Below are positions 34,768-45,598 of a DNA stretch of 64,000 nucleotides, one piece after another (within the stretch, counting starts at the first letter, position 1; every line of letters starts with the position of its first letter). The notes beneath the pieces are model-generated. The model was not told where the DNA came from, did not search any database, and was given only the letters and a program-made list of their open reading frames with translations. Made by a program: the position numbers and the translations under genes. This DNA is from Vibrio hepatarius (GTDB lineage Bacteria > Pseudomonadota > Gammaproteobacteria > Enterobacterales > Vibrionaceae), in the NCBI RefSeq assembly GCF_001274785.1, contig NZ_LHPI01000008.1:1-64000 (forward strand), given 5' to 3'.

Positions 34768-36087
34768 TTACACAACTATTGAGCACTTGTCCCAGATAAG
34801 TTCACAATCCTGACCTGTAAATTGATGATCAATAAACAAATCTGCTATCGCGGCAACATTATCGCCACACATCAGAATCGGCATCCGGCGGCGTTGCCAA
34901 CTTGGCACCCCGTATTCTTGAAACAGTTTTTTTAACTTACGGCTGTGTCCGCGCTCAGCCGGATGTGCACTCAACCCCTCTGGGTTAAAGGTGATTTTTA
35001 GCTCTCCCTGCGCTAGAGCATGCTGAGACAAATGTCCCGCAGAACACGATTTCAGTAACAAATGACCTAAATTATCTGGCAACGATAATACTTGATTGAT
35101 AGTAACAGCTGATTGCCAGTCGGTAATATCTGCGTATTTAGTGACGGTGTATAACCGATTGGAAAAGCGGCGAACTTGCCCATCGGCTAGGTTTAAGCTT
35201 GGATTTGCATCCTGTTTTGCCAGCGCGACTTGATGCCAGATCTGTCCGAGGTGCTCACGACTTGGCATTCGGATGTTCTGCTGCGCCAGCCACATTCGAA
35301 TCAGTCTTGCACGAGATAACTCACTTACCGAGCTCAACAATGTGATATCCAGACTGCCGTCTTTTGCTACTCCCGCCTGTAACTTGTCTTGAAGCAGCTC
35401 TTCAATCAGCAGCTCCTGTTCAGCGCATAACTGAGCACTGCGATTGACCGATTGAGCAAAATGCGGCCACCGCTGAGTTAGTAGTGGCGAGATTTGATGG
35501 CGAATAAAATTACGGTCGAAACGGGTGTCTTGGTTACTTTCATCTTCCACCCACTGCAAACCTTGTTGCAGGGCATAGCGTTCAATTTGAGCGCGGCTCA
35601 CGCTCAAGAGTGGACGCACAATGGTTGCCGCCCCCAACGCGGTTGCTTCCCCCATCGCGGACAGACCTTTGGGTCCACTGCCACGTTTGAGTGCCAGTAA
35701 AAAGGTTTCCACCTGATCGTCACTATGTTGCCCGGTCAGCAGTAAATCATTCGCGTCAAGATGTTGTCTCAGCGCTTGGTAACGCGCCTCTCGCGCACAC
35801 GCTTCAAGGCTTTCTCCATTGGAGTTGAGCTGGACATGCTCGGCAATAAAATCGATCCCTGACTGTATCGCCCATGTTTGGCACTTTGCCAACCAGTCGT
35901 CGGCGTTGGAACTCAAGCCATGGTGCACATACACCGCAAGGCAATCTGCCTGTTTTTCATCCTTATATTGCGCTAACAAATCCAACAAGACTCGCGAATC
36001 AACCCCACCACTGAACGCCAGAACAATACGCGTATTCGGGGCATAGTAGCGGTCAATGATGGTAGAAAAAGTCTGATAGAGATTCAT
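34768..36087 (-). CDS. tilS: tRNA(Ile)-lysidine synthase
   Basis: Modifies C34 of the CAU-anticodon isoleucine tRNA to lysidine so that it reads AUA. About 439 aa. The PP-loop SGGVDS (residues 26-31) is at the start of the N-type ATPase domain, followed by YVHHGLSSNADDW and GQHSDDQVETFLLALKRGSG; a TilS central domain and a C-terminal domain (KLKKLFQEYGVPSWQRRRMPI) complete it. I start at the ATG at 36087 because the longer frame to 36135 overlaps the accA terminator. In this order it follows accA. Confidence 0.95.
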   Translation of the reverse strand: MNLYQTFSTIIDRYYAPNTRIVLAFSGGVDSRVLLDLLAQYKDEKQADCLAVYVHHGLSSNADDWLAKCQTWAIQSGIDFIAEHVQLNSNGESLEACAREARYQALRQHLDANDLLLTGQHSDDQVETFLLALKRGSGPKGLSAMGEATALGAATIVRPLLSVSRAQIERYALQQGLQWVEDESNQDTRFDRNFIRHQISPLLTQRWPHFAQSVNRSAQLCAEQELLIEELLQDKLQAGVAKDGSLDITLLSSVSELSRARLIRMWLAQQNIRMPSREHLGQIWHQVALAKQDANPSLNLADGQVRRFSNRLYTVTKYADITDWQSAVTINQVLSLPDNLGHLLLKSCSAGHLSQHALAQGELKITFNPEGLSAHPAERGHSRKLKKLFQEYGVPSWQRRRMPILMCGDNVAAIADLFIDHQFTGQDCELIWDKCSIVV

Positions 36088-36133
36088 AACGCCGTGTCGG
36101 AAAAATATTTGGCTTAAGTCTATACCCAAAAAC

Positions 36134-36163
36134 AAAAAGGCTGAACCTAAGTTCAGCCTTTTT
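36134..36163 (-). terminator. Intrinsic terminator of accA
   Basis: AAAAAGGCTGAAC-TTAG-GTTCAGCCTTTTT on the minus strand, a 13-bp perfect stem with T-run, 20 bases after the accA stop. Confidence 0.93.
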
Positions 36164-36183
36164 CAAATCATTACGTCAGTTTA

Positions 36184-37143
36184 TCAGCAGTAACCGTAGC
36201 TCATTAGACGCTGGTAACGACGCTCAAGTAGTGCGTCAGTGTCGAACTGTTCTAGCTCTTCTAGCTGCTTAAGTAGATTCGCTTTCATGTTCGCAGCCAT
36301 CTTAACGTGGTCGCGGTGCGCACCACCTAGAGGCTCTTCGATGATTTGGTCGATAAGCTCAAGCTCTTTCAGGCGTGGAGCCGTTAGACCCATCGCTTCT
36401 GCAGCTTGTGGCGCTTTATCTGAATCACGCCATAGGATAGATGCACAACCTTCTGGAGAGATTACTGAGTACGTTGAGTACTGAAGCATGTTTACGTAAT
36501 CACCCACACCGATTGCTAGTGCACCACCAGAACCGCCTTCACCAACAACGTTACAGATTACTGGCACTTTAAGACCAGCCATCACTTTTAGGTTCTTCGC
36601 GATTGCTTCAGACTGACCACGCTCTTCCGCGCCAACACCTGGGTAAGCACCTGCGGTGTCGATGAAAGTGATGATAGGCATGTTAAAACGCTCAGCCATT
36701 TCCATCAGGCGTAGCGCTTTACGGTAACCTTCTGGCTTTGGCATACCAAAGTTACGTTTTACTTTCTCTTTTGTCTCACGACCTTTTTGGTGACCAATAA
36801 TCATCACTGGGCGGCCGTTTAGACGCGCCATACCACCAACAATCGCTTTGTCGTCTGCGTATGCACGATCACCAGCGAGTTCTTCGAATTCAGTAAATAC
36901 GTGCTCAATGTAGTCAAGCGTGTATGGACGTAGCGGGTGGCGAGCAAGCTGAGCAGTTTCCCACGCACCAAGGTCGCTAAAGGTCTTTTTCTTAAGCTCT
37001 AAGCTTTTCTTCTCTAGTTGTTCGATCTCTTTATCCAGATCTACGCCAGAATCACCACCATGACGAGATACGTCGCGAAGTGCTTCAATCTTAGCTTCTA
37101 GTTCTGCGATAGGCTTTTCAAATTCTAAAAAGTTCAGGCTCAT
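36184..37143 (-). CDS. accA: Acetyl-CoA carboxylase carboxyltransferase, alpha subunit
   Basis: With AccD (not in the window) transfers carboxyl from biotin to acetyl-CoA, giving malonyl-CoA for fatty-acid synthesis. 319 aa, the family length. Typical blocks are [46 protein letters not shown] and [11 protein letters not shown], the last two forming the oxyanion loop. It follows dnaE by 36 bases, the enterobacterial order dnaE-accA. Confidence 0.98.
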   Translation of the reverse strand: MSLNFLEFEKPIAELEAKIEALRDVSRHGGDSGVDLDKEIEQLEKKSLELKKKTFSDLGAWETAQLARHPLRPYTLDYIEHVFTEFEELAGDRAYADDKAIVGGMARLNGRPVMIIGHQKGRETKEKVKRNFGMPKPEGYRKALRLMEMAERFNMPIITFIDTAGAYPGVGAEERGQSEAIAKNLKVMAGLKVPVICNVVGEGGSGGALAIGVGDYVNMLQYSTYSVISPEGCASILWRDSDKAPQAAEAMGLTAPRLKELELIDQIIEEPLGGAHRDHVKMAANMKANLLKQLEELEQFDTDALLERRYQRLMSYGYC

Positions 37144-37179
37144 CTATAGATCCTTTTTGATTCGGTACTTTGACCGAAT

Positions 37180-40100
37180 TTAGTTAAATTCGAGTTCTAC
37201 CTGGCCTTTCCCAAGTAGCTGTTTTAAATCATCTAATAATGCGTCGCTTGGCGTTACTCGCCATTCTGTACCTAACGTTAAACGTGCTCGAGCATCGCTA
37301 CGTTGGTAGTATACATGGACAGGAACCGTCCCCGCCCTATGAGGCTCTAGAATTTTACTAAAGCGCTCAAAAAACTGGCCGTCGATTTGAGATTCATCAA
37401 TCGAAACAGATAATCCGCGCGCATATTTTTCGCGTGCAGCGCCAAGGTCCATAACCTCACGCGCCGACATTTTAAGACCACCATTGAAATCATCAAAGCT
37501 GACCTGTCCCGAAACGACCAAAATTCTGTCAGTTTCTAGCAGTTCCGCATATTTTTCCAGCGCATCGGAGAATAACATCACTTCCATACGACCACTTCGG
37601 TCGTCCAAGGTCATGATACCGATTCGCGTACCGCGCTTGGTTGTCATTACTCTAGCAGCAATCACCAGACCTGCCACTGTAACACTTTGATCGCGCCTTG
37701 TCGGGGTCGCGTCTTTTAGTCGACAACTGGTGTACTTACCTAGTTCCTTCAGATAAGCATTTACTGGGTGTCCGGTCAAATACAGGCCGAGTGTCGAGCG
37801 TTCACCTTCAAGCCATACCTTTTCAGGCCAAGGCTCAACTTTAATGTATTTATGTTCGACTTCTTCCGGCGCTTCGGTCAATACGCCAAACAAGTCACTT
37901 TGACCAAACGCTTCGGCTTGGTGGTGTTGGCTTGCCGCTTTTACCGCATCATTCAATGACGCCATCATCGCAGCGCGGTGTGGACCAAGACGGTCCAGCG
38001 CGCCCGCATAAATCAGTTTTTCAATCACGCGTTTGTTGACTTTTTTCAAGTCAATTCGCGCACAGAAATCAAATAGATCTTTGAAATGGCCGCCTTTATT
38101 ACGCGCTTCTAAGATCGCTTCAATTGGGCCTTCACCAACACCTTTAATCGCACCGATACCGTAGACAATCGCGCCATCTTCATCCACGTTAAAGCGGTAT
38201 AAGCCCGAGTTGATATCCGGTGGCAGCACTTTGAGCTTCATACGGAAACATTCATCAACAAGGCCGACGACCTTCTCGGTGTTATCCATATCGGCGGTCA
38301 TTACTGCTGCCATAAATTCAGCTGGGAAGTGCGTTTTCAGCCACAGTGTTTGATAAGAAACCAGCGCGTAGGCGGCAGAGTGCGACTTGTTAAAGCCGTA
38401 ACCCGCGAACTTTTCTACCAAGTCGAAGATCTTCATCGCCAGTTCGCCGTCGATGCCGTTCTTCACCGCACCTTCTTCGAAAGTAGCACGCTGCTTAGCC
38501 ATCTCTTCCGGCTTTTTCTTACCCATTGCACGACGCAGCATGTCCGCGCCACCCAAGGTGTAACCAGACAAGACCTGCGCAATCTGCATGACCTGTTCCT
38601 GATACAGGATGATGCCGTACGTTGGATCTAGGATCTCTTTAAGTGACTCGTGTTGCCATTTTTCATCTGGATAAGAGACCGCTTCACGGCCGTGCTTACG
38701 GTCGATAAAGTTATCTACCATGCCCGACTGCAGTGGACCTGGGCGGAACAAGGCTACCAGTGCGATGATATCTTCGAAACAGTCAGGTTGTAGGCGCTTG
38801 ATCAGCTCTTTCATACCACGCGATTCCAACTGGAATACCGCGGTAGTTTCGGAGTTTTGTAGCAATCGGAATGACGCTTCGTCTTCGAGTGGAATTGACT
38901 CAATACGAACCGGAGGTTTGCCCTCTTTTTCCAAACGTGGATTAATCAACCCCAACGCCCAGTCGATAATGGTCAGGGTTCGTAGCCCCAAGAAGTCAAA
39001 CTTAACCAGACCAGCGGTTTCTACGTCATTCTTATCAAATTGAGTAACCGGGAAGTGGCCTTCCGCGTCCGCATAGATTGGCGCGAAGTCGGTAATCGTG
39101 GTGGGTGAAATTACAACCCCCCCTGCGTGCTTACCAGCGTTACGTGTACAGCCTTCAAGAATGCGACACATATCGATCAGTTCTTTGACTTCTTCGTCGG
39201 CTTCATACAGCTCTGGCAATGCTGGCTCGGCTTTGAAGGCTTTTTCAAGCGTCATCCCTGGGTCTGGCGGTACCAGTTTTGAAATGCGGTCAACGAAGCC
39301 AAACGGATGACCTAGTACACGGCCAACGTCACGAATTACCGCTTTGGCTGCCATAGTACCGAAGGTGATGATCTGCGATACCGCATCACGGCCATACATT
39401 TCCGCTACGTGGTCGATCACGCGGTCTCGCTTATCCATACAGAAGTCGACGTCGAAATCGGGCATCGAAACACGTTCTGGGTTAAGGAAACGTTCGAATA
39501 GCAAATCGTATTCAAGCGGGTCCAAGTCAGTGATTTTCAGCGCGTAAGCCACGAGAGAACCGGCACCCGAACCACGCCCCGGACCAACTGGAATATCGTT
39601 ATCTTTCGACCACTGGATGAACTCCATTACGATCAAGAAGTAACCTGGGAATCCCATGTTGTTAATCACTTCGAGTTCGACTTTCAGACGTTCATCGTAT
39701 TCTGGGCGGCGTCTCGCACGTTCTTCTTCGTCTGGGAATAGAAACTCGAGTCGCTCCTCTAAGCCTTCTTCCGATTTCTTCACCAAGAACTCGGTCTCTT
39801 CCATCCCTTCAGTTGGGAATGCAGGCAGGAAGTATTCGCCAAGACGCACTGTCACGTTACAGCGCTTAGCAATCTCAACACTGTTTTCTAACGCTTCAGG
39901 AATATCTGCGAACAACTCGCACATCTCTTCTTCGCTACGCAGGTATTGCTGAGGGCTGTAGTTCTTTGGTCGACGAGGGTCTTCTAAGGTGTAGCCGTCG
40001 TGGATCGCAACTCGAATTTCGTGGGCGTCAAAAAATGATTCGTCCAATATCACCACATCATTGGTGGCGACAACCGGTAACTCGACTTGCTCAGCCAATT

Positions 40101-40659
40101 CCAACGCAAAGTGCAGATAGCTCTCTTCGTCCGCTCTGCCCGTACGCGTTAACTCAAGATAAAAGCGGTCAGGAAAATGCGTTTTATAGAATTCGACACA
40201 GCTTTGCGCGATAGCTTGGTTGCCTTTCAGCAGCGCTCGACCAATTTCACCGCTTTTACCACCCGACAAGATAATCAAGCCTTCCGCCAGTTCGGCTAAC
40301 CAGGCCTTATCAATCACAGGTTGGTGCTGCACGTGACCACGAAGGTATGCTTTCGAAATCAATAAGGTCAGGTTTTTATAGCCGGCATTATTGGCAGCAA
40401 TGACCGTCAGTTTGGTAAGCTCGTCGCCAAACTCATCGGATTGCATCGCAAAATCGGCGCCAATGATGGGTTTGATACCGCAGCTATGCGCCGTGCCGTA
40501 AAACTTCACCAAACCACATAGGTTAGTAAAATCGGTCAGGGCAACGGCGGGCATTCCCATTTCAGCCACTTTCTTAACCAAAGGTGGCACTTTGGAAAGG
40601 CCATCAACCATGGAAAAGTCACTGTGTACTCGAAGGTGGATAAACTTAGGATCTGACAT
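37180..40659 (-). CDS. dnaE: DNA polymerase III alpha subunit
   Basis: The replicative polymerase, 1159 aa. In order: PHP domain ([20 protein letters not shown] at residues 7-26), palm with catalytic acids in [14 protein letters not shown] near residue 400 and a third Asp around 555, fingers, the clamp-binding region (QSDLFGVL near 920), an OB fold ([18 protein letters not shown]) and a C-terminal tau-binding domain. QSDLFG matches the internal beta-clamp motif QADMFG of E. coli. It begins 105 bases after rnhB. Confidence 0.98.
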   Translation of the reverse strand: MSDPKFIHLRVHSDFSMVDGLSKVPPLVKKVAEMGMPAVALTDFTNLCGLVKFYGTAHSCGIKPIIGADFAMQSDEFGDELTKLTVIAANNAGYKNLTLLISKAYLRGHVQHQPVIDKAWLAELAEGLIILSGGKSGEIGRALLKGNQAIAQSCVEFYKTHFPDRFYLELTRTGRADEESYLHFALELAEQVELPVVATNDVVILDESFFDAHEIRVAIHDGYTLEDPRRPKNYSPQQYLRSEEEMCELFADIPEALENSVEIAKRCNVTVRLGEYFLPAFPTEGMEETEFLVKKSEEGLEERLEFLFPDEEERARRRPEYDERLKVELEVINNMGFPGYFLIVMEFIQWSKDNDIPVGPGRGSGAGSLVAYALKITDLDPLEYDLLFERFLNPERVSMPDFDVDFCMDKRDRVIDHVAEMYGRDAVSQIITFGTMAAKAVIRDVGRVLGHPFGFVDRISKLVPPDPGMTLEKAFKAEPALPELYEADEEVKELIDMCRILEGCTRNAGKHAGGVVISPTTITDFAPIYADAEGHFPVTQFDKNDVETAGLVKFDFLGLRTLTIIDWALGLINPRLEKEGKPPVRIESIPLEDEASFRLLQNSETTAVFQLESRGMKELIKRLQPDCFEDIIALVALFRPGPLQSGMVDNFIDRKHGREAVSYPDEKWQHESLKEILDPTYGIILYQEQVMQIAQVLSGYTLGGADMLRRAMGKKKPEEMAKQRATFEEGAVKNGIDGELAMKIFDLVEKFAGYGFNKSHSAAYALVSYQTLWLKTHFPAEFMAAVMTADMDNTEKVVGLVDECFRMKLKVLPPDINSGLYRFNVDEDGAIVYGIGAIKGVGEGPIEAILEARNKGGHFKDLFDFCARIDLKKVNKRVIEKLIYAGALDRLGPHRAAMMASLNDAVKAASQHHQAEAFGQSDLFGVLTEAPEEVEHKYIKVEPWPEKVWLEGERSTLGLYLTGHPVNAYLKELGKYTSCRLKDATPTRRDQSVTVAGLVIAARVMTTKRGTRIGIMTLDDRSGRMEVMLFSDALEKYAELLETDRILVVSGQVSFDDFNGGLKMSAREVMDLGAAREKYARGLSVSIDESQIDGQFFERFSKILEPHRAGTVPVHVYYQRSDARARLTLGTEWRVTPSDALLDDLKQLLGKGQVELEFN

Positions 40660-40722
40660 GAATGGTTCCGCAAATAGTGCTTAATCGGAAAGATAATCTC
40701 GGTATTTTACGTGATATAAGAT

Positions 40723-40758
40723 CGGAGATATACCCTAATTCCGTAAGCGATATCTCCG
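40723..40758 (-). other. Hairpin between rnhB and dnaE
   Basis: CGGAGATAT pairs perfectly with ATATCTCCG around an 18-base loop, just after the rnhB stop. There is no T-run, so RNA processing or stability is more likely than termination. Confidence 0.4.
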
Positions 40759-40764
40759 TTTGAC

Positions 40765-41382
40765 TTATTCTAGACCAAGGGCGCGCTTCACTGGTTTGAA
40801 ACTCTTACGGTGTTGGTCAATCACGCCGTGCTGCTCGATGGCTTCAAAGTGGGCTTTGGTTGGATATCCCTTGTGTTTGGCAAAACCAAATTCAGGGTGC
40901 TGCTTATCTAATTCTTCCATTTCTTGGTCGCGGACGACTTTGGCTATAATCGACGCGGCGCTGATTTCTGCCACGCGTAAATCGCCTTTAACGACAGCCT
41001 GCGATTGCATTGGCAATTGTGGGCAACGGTTGCCATCAATCAATACCAAATCCGGAGTCACGTTCAAACCTTCGACCGCACGCTGCATCGCCACCATAGT
41101 CGCTTGCAGGATGTTGAGTTGGTCGATCTCTTCTGGAGAGCAACGTCCCACAGACCAAGCGAGTGCTTTCTGTTTAATTTCAGGTAACAAAGCTAAGCGC
41201 TTCTTCTCTGAGAGCTTTTTCGAGTCATTTAACCCTTCGATTGGGTTGTTCGGATCCAGAATAACCGCTGCGGTGACCACGTCGCCGACCAAAGGCCCAC
41301 GCCCGACTTCATCGACACCCGCCACCAACTGATAGCCTTGCGGGTACTCAAATGGGGGAAGTTCTTTGTTTTCTTTTGTCAT
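40765..41382 (-). CDS. rnhB: Ribonuclease HII
   Basis: Cuts RNA-DNA hybrids and 5' of single ribonucleotides in DNA, starting ribonucleotide excision repair. 205 aa. The catalytic DEVGRGPL motif (Asp near residue 25) is followed by [21 protein letters not shown] and [14 protein letters not shown]. It follows lpxB by two bases, so it is part of the lipid A operon. Confidence 0.97.
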   Translation of the reverse strand: MTKENKELPPFEYPQGYQLVAGVDEVGRGPLVGDVVTAAVILDPNNPIEGLNDSKKLSEKKRLALLPEIKQKALAWSVGRCSPEEIDQLNILQATMVAMQRAVEGLNVTPDLVLIDGNRCPQLPMQSQAVVKGDLRVAEISAASIIAKVVRDQEMEELDKQHPEFGFAKHKGYPTKAHFEAIEQHGVIDQHRKSFKPVKRALGLE

Positions 41383-41384
41383 AA

Positions 41385-42533
41385 CTATTCGTAATCTTTG
41401 CCAATCAAATGGAGAACCGCTTTTGCCGCTTGTTTATCGGCATCTTTGCGGATCCAATGGTGCATTTCAGTAAACTTGTCGACCATTTGGTTGCCTTCTT
41501 CACCAAGCAAGCGTTCCACTTCAGCCGCGAGGTTATCGACCGTGCACTCTTCCTGAAGAAATTCTTTAACCAGCTCTTGGTCGGCTAAAATGTTTGGCAG
41601 AGAAACGTATTTTGTTTTCAGCATCTTACGCGCAAGAAAAGCGGTAAATGCATTAACTTTATAACCCACCACCATCGGACGTTTAATCAACATACATTCG
41701 AGTGCAACCGTACCCGAAGCAAGCATCACGGCATCAGAGGCGGTAATCACATTACGCGCGGTGTCGTCAACCAACTTGAATTCCAACTCCGGCGCAAACT
41801 CTTGCCAAGCTTGCTCAAACTGCTCTCTGCGCTTTTGATTAACCAAAGCGACAACAAAGCCAAGTTCTGGGTACTTTTGTTTAAGTTTCTGACAAGTTTC
41901 GATGAAAGGCTGAGAGAGCATTTTCAGTTCGCTGCCACGGCTTCCCGGCAGAACCGCAAGCCATGTTTTGTCTTGCTCCAGACCCAGTAACTCACGCGCT
42001 GGCGCTTTTTCAGAGACTAACGGGATCGAATCAGCAAGCGTATGGCCAATGAACTCACACGGCACCTTGTATTGGTCGTAAAACGCTTTCTCAAACGGTA
42101 GAAATGCCAGCACTAAATTGGTTGCTGCTTCAATTTTGAAAATGCGCTTTTGACGCCATGCCCAAACCGAAGGGCTCACGTAGTGCACAGTTTTGATCCC
42201 GGCTTGCTTGAGGTCTAACTCCAATCTCAAGTTGAAATCAGGTGCATCAATACCAATAAAGACGTCTGGTGGGTTATCGGTGAAGAACTTCACAAGCTCC
42301 GCTTTCACTTTCAACAGGCGCGGTAAACGACCAAGCACTTCAACCAGCCCCATGACGGCCAACTCTTCCATATCGAAAAGTGACTGACAGCCTTGCGCGA
42401 TCATTTTAGGTCCGCCGATACCGACAAACTCTGCGTCAGGATACTGCTGTTTAACGGCTTTGATAAAGCCTTCGCCTAGCGTGTCACCTGACAATTCGCC
42501 AGCGACAATGCCTACTCGTAATGGTCTGTCCAT
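41385..42533 (-). CDS. lpxB: Lipid-A-disaccharide synthase
   Basis: A GT19 glycosyltransferase that joins UDP-diacylglucosamine and lipid X into the lipid A disaccharide at the inner membrane. The ATG at 42533 gives 382 aa, the E. coli length; a TTG two codons upstream is possible. Motifs are [11 protein letters not shown] at the N-terminus, [22 protein letters not shown] near residue 190 and ASGTVALE near 275. It follows lpxA, with a terminator-like hairpin between them. Confidence 0.97.
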   Translation of the reverse strand: MDRPLRVGIVAGELSGDTLGEGFIKAVKQQYPDAEFVGIGGPKMIAQGCQSLFDMEELAVMGLVEVLGRLPRLLKVKAELVKFFTDNPPDVFIGIDAPDFNLRLELDLKQAGIKTVHYVSPSVWAWRQKRIFKIEAATNLVLAFLPFEKAFYDQYKVPCEFIGHTLADSIPLVSEKAPARELLGLEQDKTWLAVLPGSRGSELKMLSQPFIETCQKLKQKYPELGFVVALVNQKRREQFEQAWQEFAPELEFKLVDDTARNVITASDAVMLASGTVALECMLIKRPMVVGYKVNAFTAFLARKMLKTKYVSLPNILADQELVKEFLQEECTVDNLAAEVERLLGEEGNQMVDKFTEMHHWIRKDADKQAAKAVLHLIGKDYE

Positions 42534-42567
42534 ATCCAATCATTCAACTCTATTGGTATAAAAACAC

Positions 42568-42601
42568 AAAAAGACCGTAACCTAACGGCTACGATCTTTT
42601 T
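42568..42601 (-). terminator. Terminator-like hairpin between lpxA and lpxB
   Basis: On the minus strand AAAAAGATCGTAGCC pairs with GGTTACGGTCTTTTT (two G-T pairs) around GTTA: a 15-bp stem whose right arm ends in TTTTT. It lies inside an otherwise co-directional gene row, so it should reduce, not abolish, read-through into lpxB. Confidence 0.75.
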
Positions 42602-42620
42602 AATCAATCACTTACTAAGC

Positions 42621-43409
42621 TTAGCGAATAACGCCACGCTCAGAAGTTTCCACGAAGTCTAGGAAGTGCTTAATCGATGGCCATTGTTGTGCCATCTCAG
42701 TTAAGACTTCTTTTGCTTCTGCTTGAGTTTTACCTGAACGGTAGAACTCTTTGTATGCGTTGCGCAGTGCTCGCAGCTCGTCTTTCTCAAAACCGTTACG
42801 CTGCAGGCCAACCAAGTTAAGACCAAATGGTGTCGCGTGATTACCTTGCGCCAAAACATAAGGTGGTACGTCTTTTACGACCGCAGAACAGCCGCCAACG
42901 TAACTAAACGCGCCCACTTTACAAAATGGGTGAATTGCCGACAGCGCCATAACACCCGCTGAGTCTTCAACGGTCACGTGACCGCCAAGGATCGCATTGT
43001 TCCCAATATGAGTGTTGTTACCAACAATCACGTCGTGGGCGATATGAGCGTTAACACAAAGCAGGTTGTCGTCGCCGATCACCGTAGTTGCTTTGTCTTG
43101 CACAGTACCACGGTGGATCTGTACCGCTTCACGGATAACGTTGCGGTCACCGATAACAACCGTCGTTTCTTCGCCACCGTACTTCTTATCTTGGTTTTCT
43201 TCACCAATTACCGCGTGAGGAAAGATGCGATTTTCTTTACCAATGGTCGTACGACCTTTGATAACCACATGAGACATAACCTCTGTACCCTCACCGATAG
43301 CAACAGTACCAGAAATGTATGTAAATGGACCAACAGTCACATTCGCAGCTATGGTTACATCACCCTCGATAACCGCTGATGGGTGAATTTGAGCAGATTC
43401 ATGAATCAT
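42621..43409 (-). CDS. lpxA: UDP-N-acetylglucosamine acyltransferase
   Basis: The first step of lipid A synthesis: transfer of 3-hydroxyacyl from ACP to UDP-GlcNAc. The ATG at 43409 gives 262 aa, the same length as E. coli LpxA, and begins MIHESAQIHPSAVI one base after the fabZ stop. The left-handed beta-helix hexapeptide repeats fill residues 1-190, with the catalytic His in the NAHIAHDVIVGN region (near 125), then a helical C-terminus. Confidence 0.97.
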   Translation of the reverse strand: MIHESAQIHPSAVIEGDVTIAANVTVGPFTYISGTVAIGEGTEVMSHVVIKGRTTIGKENRIFPHAVIGEENQDKKYGGEETTVVIGDRNVIREAVQIHRGTVQDKATTVIGDDNLLCVNAHIAHDVIVGNNTHIGNNAILGGHVTVEDSAGVMALSAIHPFCKVGAFSYVGGCSAVVKDVPPYVLAQGNHATPFGLNLVGLQRNGFEKDELRALRNAYKEFYRSGKTQAEAKEVLTEMAQQWPSIKHFLDFVETSERGVIR

Positions 43410-43410
43410 A

Positions 43411-43869
43411 TTAAAACTCTCGGCGAGCACATTTAAGTTCTGCAGAACATACTACGTCACCGTCAACTTTCGCTACACCGTTAAATGCAGCAATGCCGCG
43501 ACGCTCTTTTACAAATTCTACTTCGATCACTAGTTGGTCACCTGGAGTCACAGGCTTACGGAATTTTGCACCGTCTACGCTAGCGAAGTAGTACAGCTCA
43601 TTCTCTGTTGGAGCACCGAACGATTTAAATGCCAGCAGACCCGTTGCCTGTGCCATTGCTTCTAAGATCAGTACACCTGGGAATACAGGTAGCTGAGGGA
43701 AATGACCTGTAAACTGAGGTTCATTCACTGAAACGTTCTTAATTGCCGTTAGGTATTTTTCTTCTTGGTAATCCGTTACGCGATCAATCAGTAAGAATGG
43801 GTAGCGATGAGGTAACAGTTCCTGAATTTCAGTGATGTTCATCGTTTTCTTTTCAGTAGTCAAAGTCAT
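43411..43869 (-). CDS. fabZ: 3-hydroxyacyl-ACP dehydratase FabZ
   Basis: Dehydrates 3-hydroxyacyl-ACP in fatty-acid elongation and competes with LpxA and LpxD for 3-hydroxymyristoyl-ACP, which explains its place among them. 152 aa from the ATG at 43869, which has TAGGAA before it; the frame is open further upstream to 43959 but without similarity. Hot-dog fold motifs: [14 protein letters not shown], with the catalytic His in [11 protein letters not shown] and Glu in LEAMAQATG. Confidence 0.96.
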   Translation of the reverse strand: MTLTTEKKTMNITEIQELLPHRYPFLLIDRVTDYQEEKYLTAIKNVSVNEPQFTGHFPQLPVFPGVLILEAMAQATGLLAFKSFGAPTENELYYFASVDGAKFRKPVTPGDQLVIEVEFVKERRGIAAFNGVAKVDGDVVCSAELKCARREF

Positions 43870-43992
43870 ATTCCTATGTTGAATGCTAAGGTGTGTTGAA
43901 ATTTCGCAGCGAAACCCAGTCGGTTGTAAACACCATCTAGAAAGGGTAAACACACCCAATATGTTATTTTTTTAGTGGCAGCATTATAGACG

Positions 43993-44020
43993 AAAAAGAC
44001 CCGCACTTCGCGAGCCTTTT
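43993..44020 (-). terminator. Terminator-like hairpin between lpxD and fabZ
   Basis: GGCTCGC pairs with GCGGGTC (two G-T pairs) on the minus strand and is followed by TTTTTCG, 14 bases after the lpxD stop. It may attenuate transcription from the bamA-skp-lpxD part into fabZ-lpxA. Confidence 0.65.
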
Positions 44021-44034
44021 CAATCAGAAAGGGA

Positions 44035-45066
44035 TTATGACTCCTCTTTCTGCTCCATTAGCTTCTCGACAGCTTTCAGGCGCTTGTTCATTTCGTCAAT
44101 ACGATGAACACGAGTAGCCGTCTTTCGCCACTCTTTATTGGTTTGCAATGGAATACCCGAAGAGTACATACCTTTCTCTTCGATACTACGCATCACCATC
44201 GCCATACCAGTGATCGTTACACCATCAGTGATTTCAATATGACCATTAATCACTGACGCGCCACCGATAATGCAATACTTACCAATCTTAGTGCTGCCAG
44301 CAACAATCGTACCACCAGCCATGGCAGTACCATATCCGATGTGTACGTTGTGTGCGATCTGCATTTGGTTATCAATAATGACGTTATCTTCGATGACCGT
44401 ATCGTCCAACGCACCACGGTCAATCGTGGTACATGAACCAATTTCCACGCGGTTACCGACGCGAACCGTACCAAGTTGAGGGATTTTAATCCATTCGCCT
44501 TTGTCGTTAGCGTAGCCGAAACCGTCAGAGCCGATGACGGTATTAGCTTGAATCAAACAATCGCTACCAATAACCACTTCATGGTAAATACTAACGTTTG
44601 CCCAAAGTTTAGTGTTAGCACCGATAGACGCATTTTTACCGATAAAACAACCTGCACCGATCACTACGTTGTCAGCAAGTTCAACGCCTGACTCAATCAC
44701 CGCATTAGCACCAATTGATACGTTCGCACCCATTTTTACGTCGGCCGCCACAACCGCTGACGGAGCAATCTGCTCAGCAGGACTTGGCGTCGTATCTAGA
44801 GCTTGCGCGACTTTTGCAAACGCAACGTACGGGTCATCGACAACTAAAGCGTTGCCAACACAAGCTTCTAGCTGTGCTTGTTTAACCATCACAACAGTCG
44901 CTTTACATTCTGGTAAATGCTTCGCGTATTTTGGATTAGACAAGAAGGTCACGTGACCTTCTTGCGCTTTGTCCATTGGCGCAACCATAGTAACTGTGGC
45001 TTCTGCATCCCCGTGCAGCTCGCCCCCGGTAATGTTAGCCAAATCGGCCAAAGAAATTGTAGTCAT
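44035..45066 (-). CDS. lpxD: UDP-3-O-(3-hydroxyacyl)glucosamine N-acyltransferase
   Basis: The third step of lipid A synthesis, N-acylation after LpxC. 343 aa. The N-terminal uridine-binding domain (residues 1-100) is followed by hexapeptide repeats ([20 protein letters not shown] and onwards) with the catalytic His in [17 protein letters not shown] near 239, and a C-terminal coiled helix. It follows skp by 6 bases. Confidence 0.97.
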   Translation of the reverse strand: MTTISLADLANITGGELHGDAEATVTMVAPMDKAQEGHVTFLSNPKYAKHLPECKATVVMVKQAQLEACVGNALVVDDPYVAFAKVAQALDTTPSPAEQIAPSAVVAADVKMGANVSIGANAVIESGVELADNVVIGAGCFIGKNASIGANTKLWANVSIYHEVVIGSDCLIQANTVIGSDGFGYANDKGEWIKIPQLGTVRVGNRVEIGSCTTIDRGALDDTVIEDNVIIDNQMQIAHNVHIGYGTAMAGGTIVAGSTKIGKYCIIGGASVINGHIEITDGVTITGMAMVMRSIEEKGMYSSGIPLQTNKEWRKTATRVHRIDEMNKRLKAVEKLMEQKEES

Positions 45067-45072
45067 AATTTA

Positions 45073-45582
45073 TTATTTAAGTTGTTTGATTACTTTTTCT
45101 GAAATGTTGTATTCAGGCTTGCCGTATTGCATTGCTTGGATATCAACGATTAGGTCGTAACCTTCTTTTTCAGCCACTTTCTTAACTGCGTCTTGAATAA
45201 CTTTAAATAGTTTTTGCTTCTCTTGCGCTTCGCGACGAGCAGTTGCTTGCTCTAGAGCTTGAGCTTTTACTTTGTATTTGCTGTCTAGCTGAGCGATCTC
45301 AATACGCAGTTTTTCGATCTGGTCGTCGCCAAGCAACTCACCATCACGCTTAAGCTTTTCAATTTTAGTCTTAGCTTGAGCTTGAATTGATTTTAGTTCA
45401 TCAACCTTGTCTTTGAACTCGCTTTGCATTTTTTGAGCAACAACTTCACGCTGAGGAAGAGCTTGGAATACTTGCGCTGTATTTACGTAGCCAACTTTTT
45501 GCGCCGCTTCAGCAGCATTTGCAAACATTGAAGACGTCATCACTAGAAGGCTTAGACCAGCCGCTTTAATCATTTTATTCAC
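45073..45582 (-). CDS. skp: Periplasmic chaperone Skp (OmpH)
   Basis: A trimeric chaperone that holds unfolded outer-membrane proteins on the way to BamA. I start at the GTG at 45582 (169 aa) because AGAGG stands eight bases before it; the ATG three codons later is too far from this site and the frame to 45645 overlaps bamA. The signal peptide ends near ANAAEAAQ, and the mature protein is a long charged coiled coil (residues 45-130), the tentacle region. Confidence 0.94.
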   Translation of the reverse strand: MNKMIKAAGLSLLVMTSSMFANAAEAAQKVGYVNTAQVFQALPQREVVAQKMQSEFKDKVDELKSIQAQAKTKIEKLKRDGELLGDDQIEKLRIEIAQLDSKYKVKAQALEQATARREAQEKQKLFKVIQDAVKKVAEKEGYDLIVDIQAMQYGKPEYNISEKVIKQLK

Positions 45583-45598
45583 TATATTTTCCTCTGTA

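Noticed and set aside
36088..36135. Longer tilS start
   Set aside because: It would start inside the accA terminator hairpin, and TilS similarity begins at the ATG at 36087.
40760..41332. Plus-strand open frame of 190 codons opposite rnhB
   Set aside because: It is antisense to a clear RNase HII gene and shows no family motif of its own.
42550..42560. CTATTGGTAT before lpxB as a third copy of the ATACCAATC repeat
   Set aside because: Only about nine bases match, with no extension of similarity or inverted partner nearby.
43870..43959. Longer fabZ start
   Set aside because: The 30 extra residues lack similarity to FabZ, and TAGGAA precedes the ATG at 43869.
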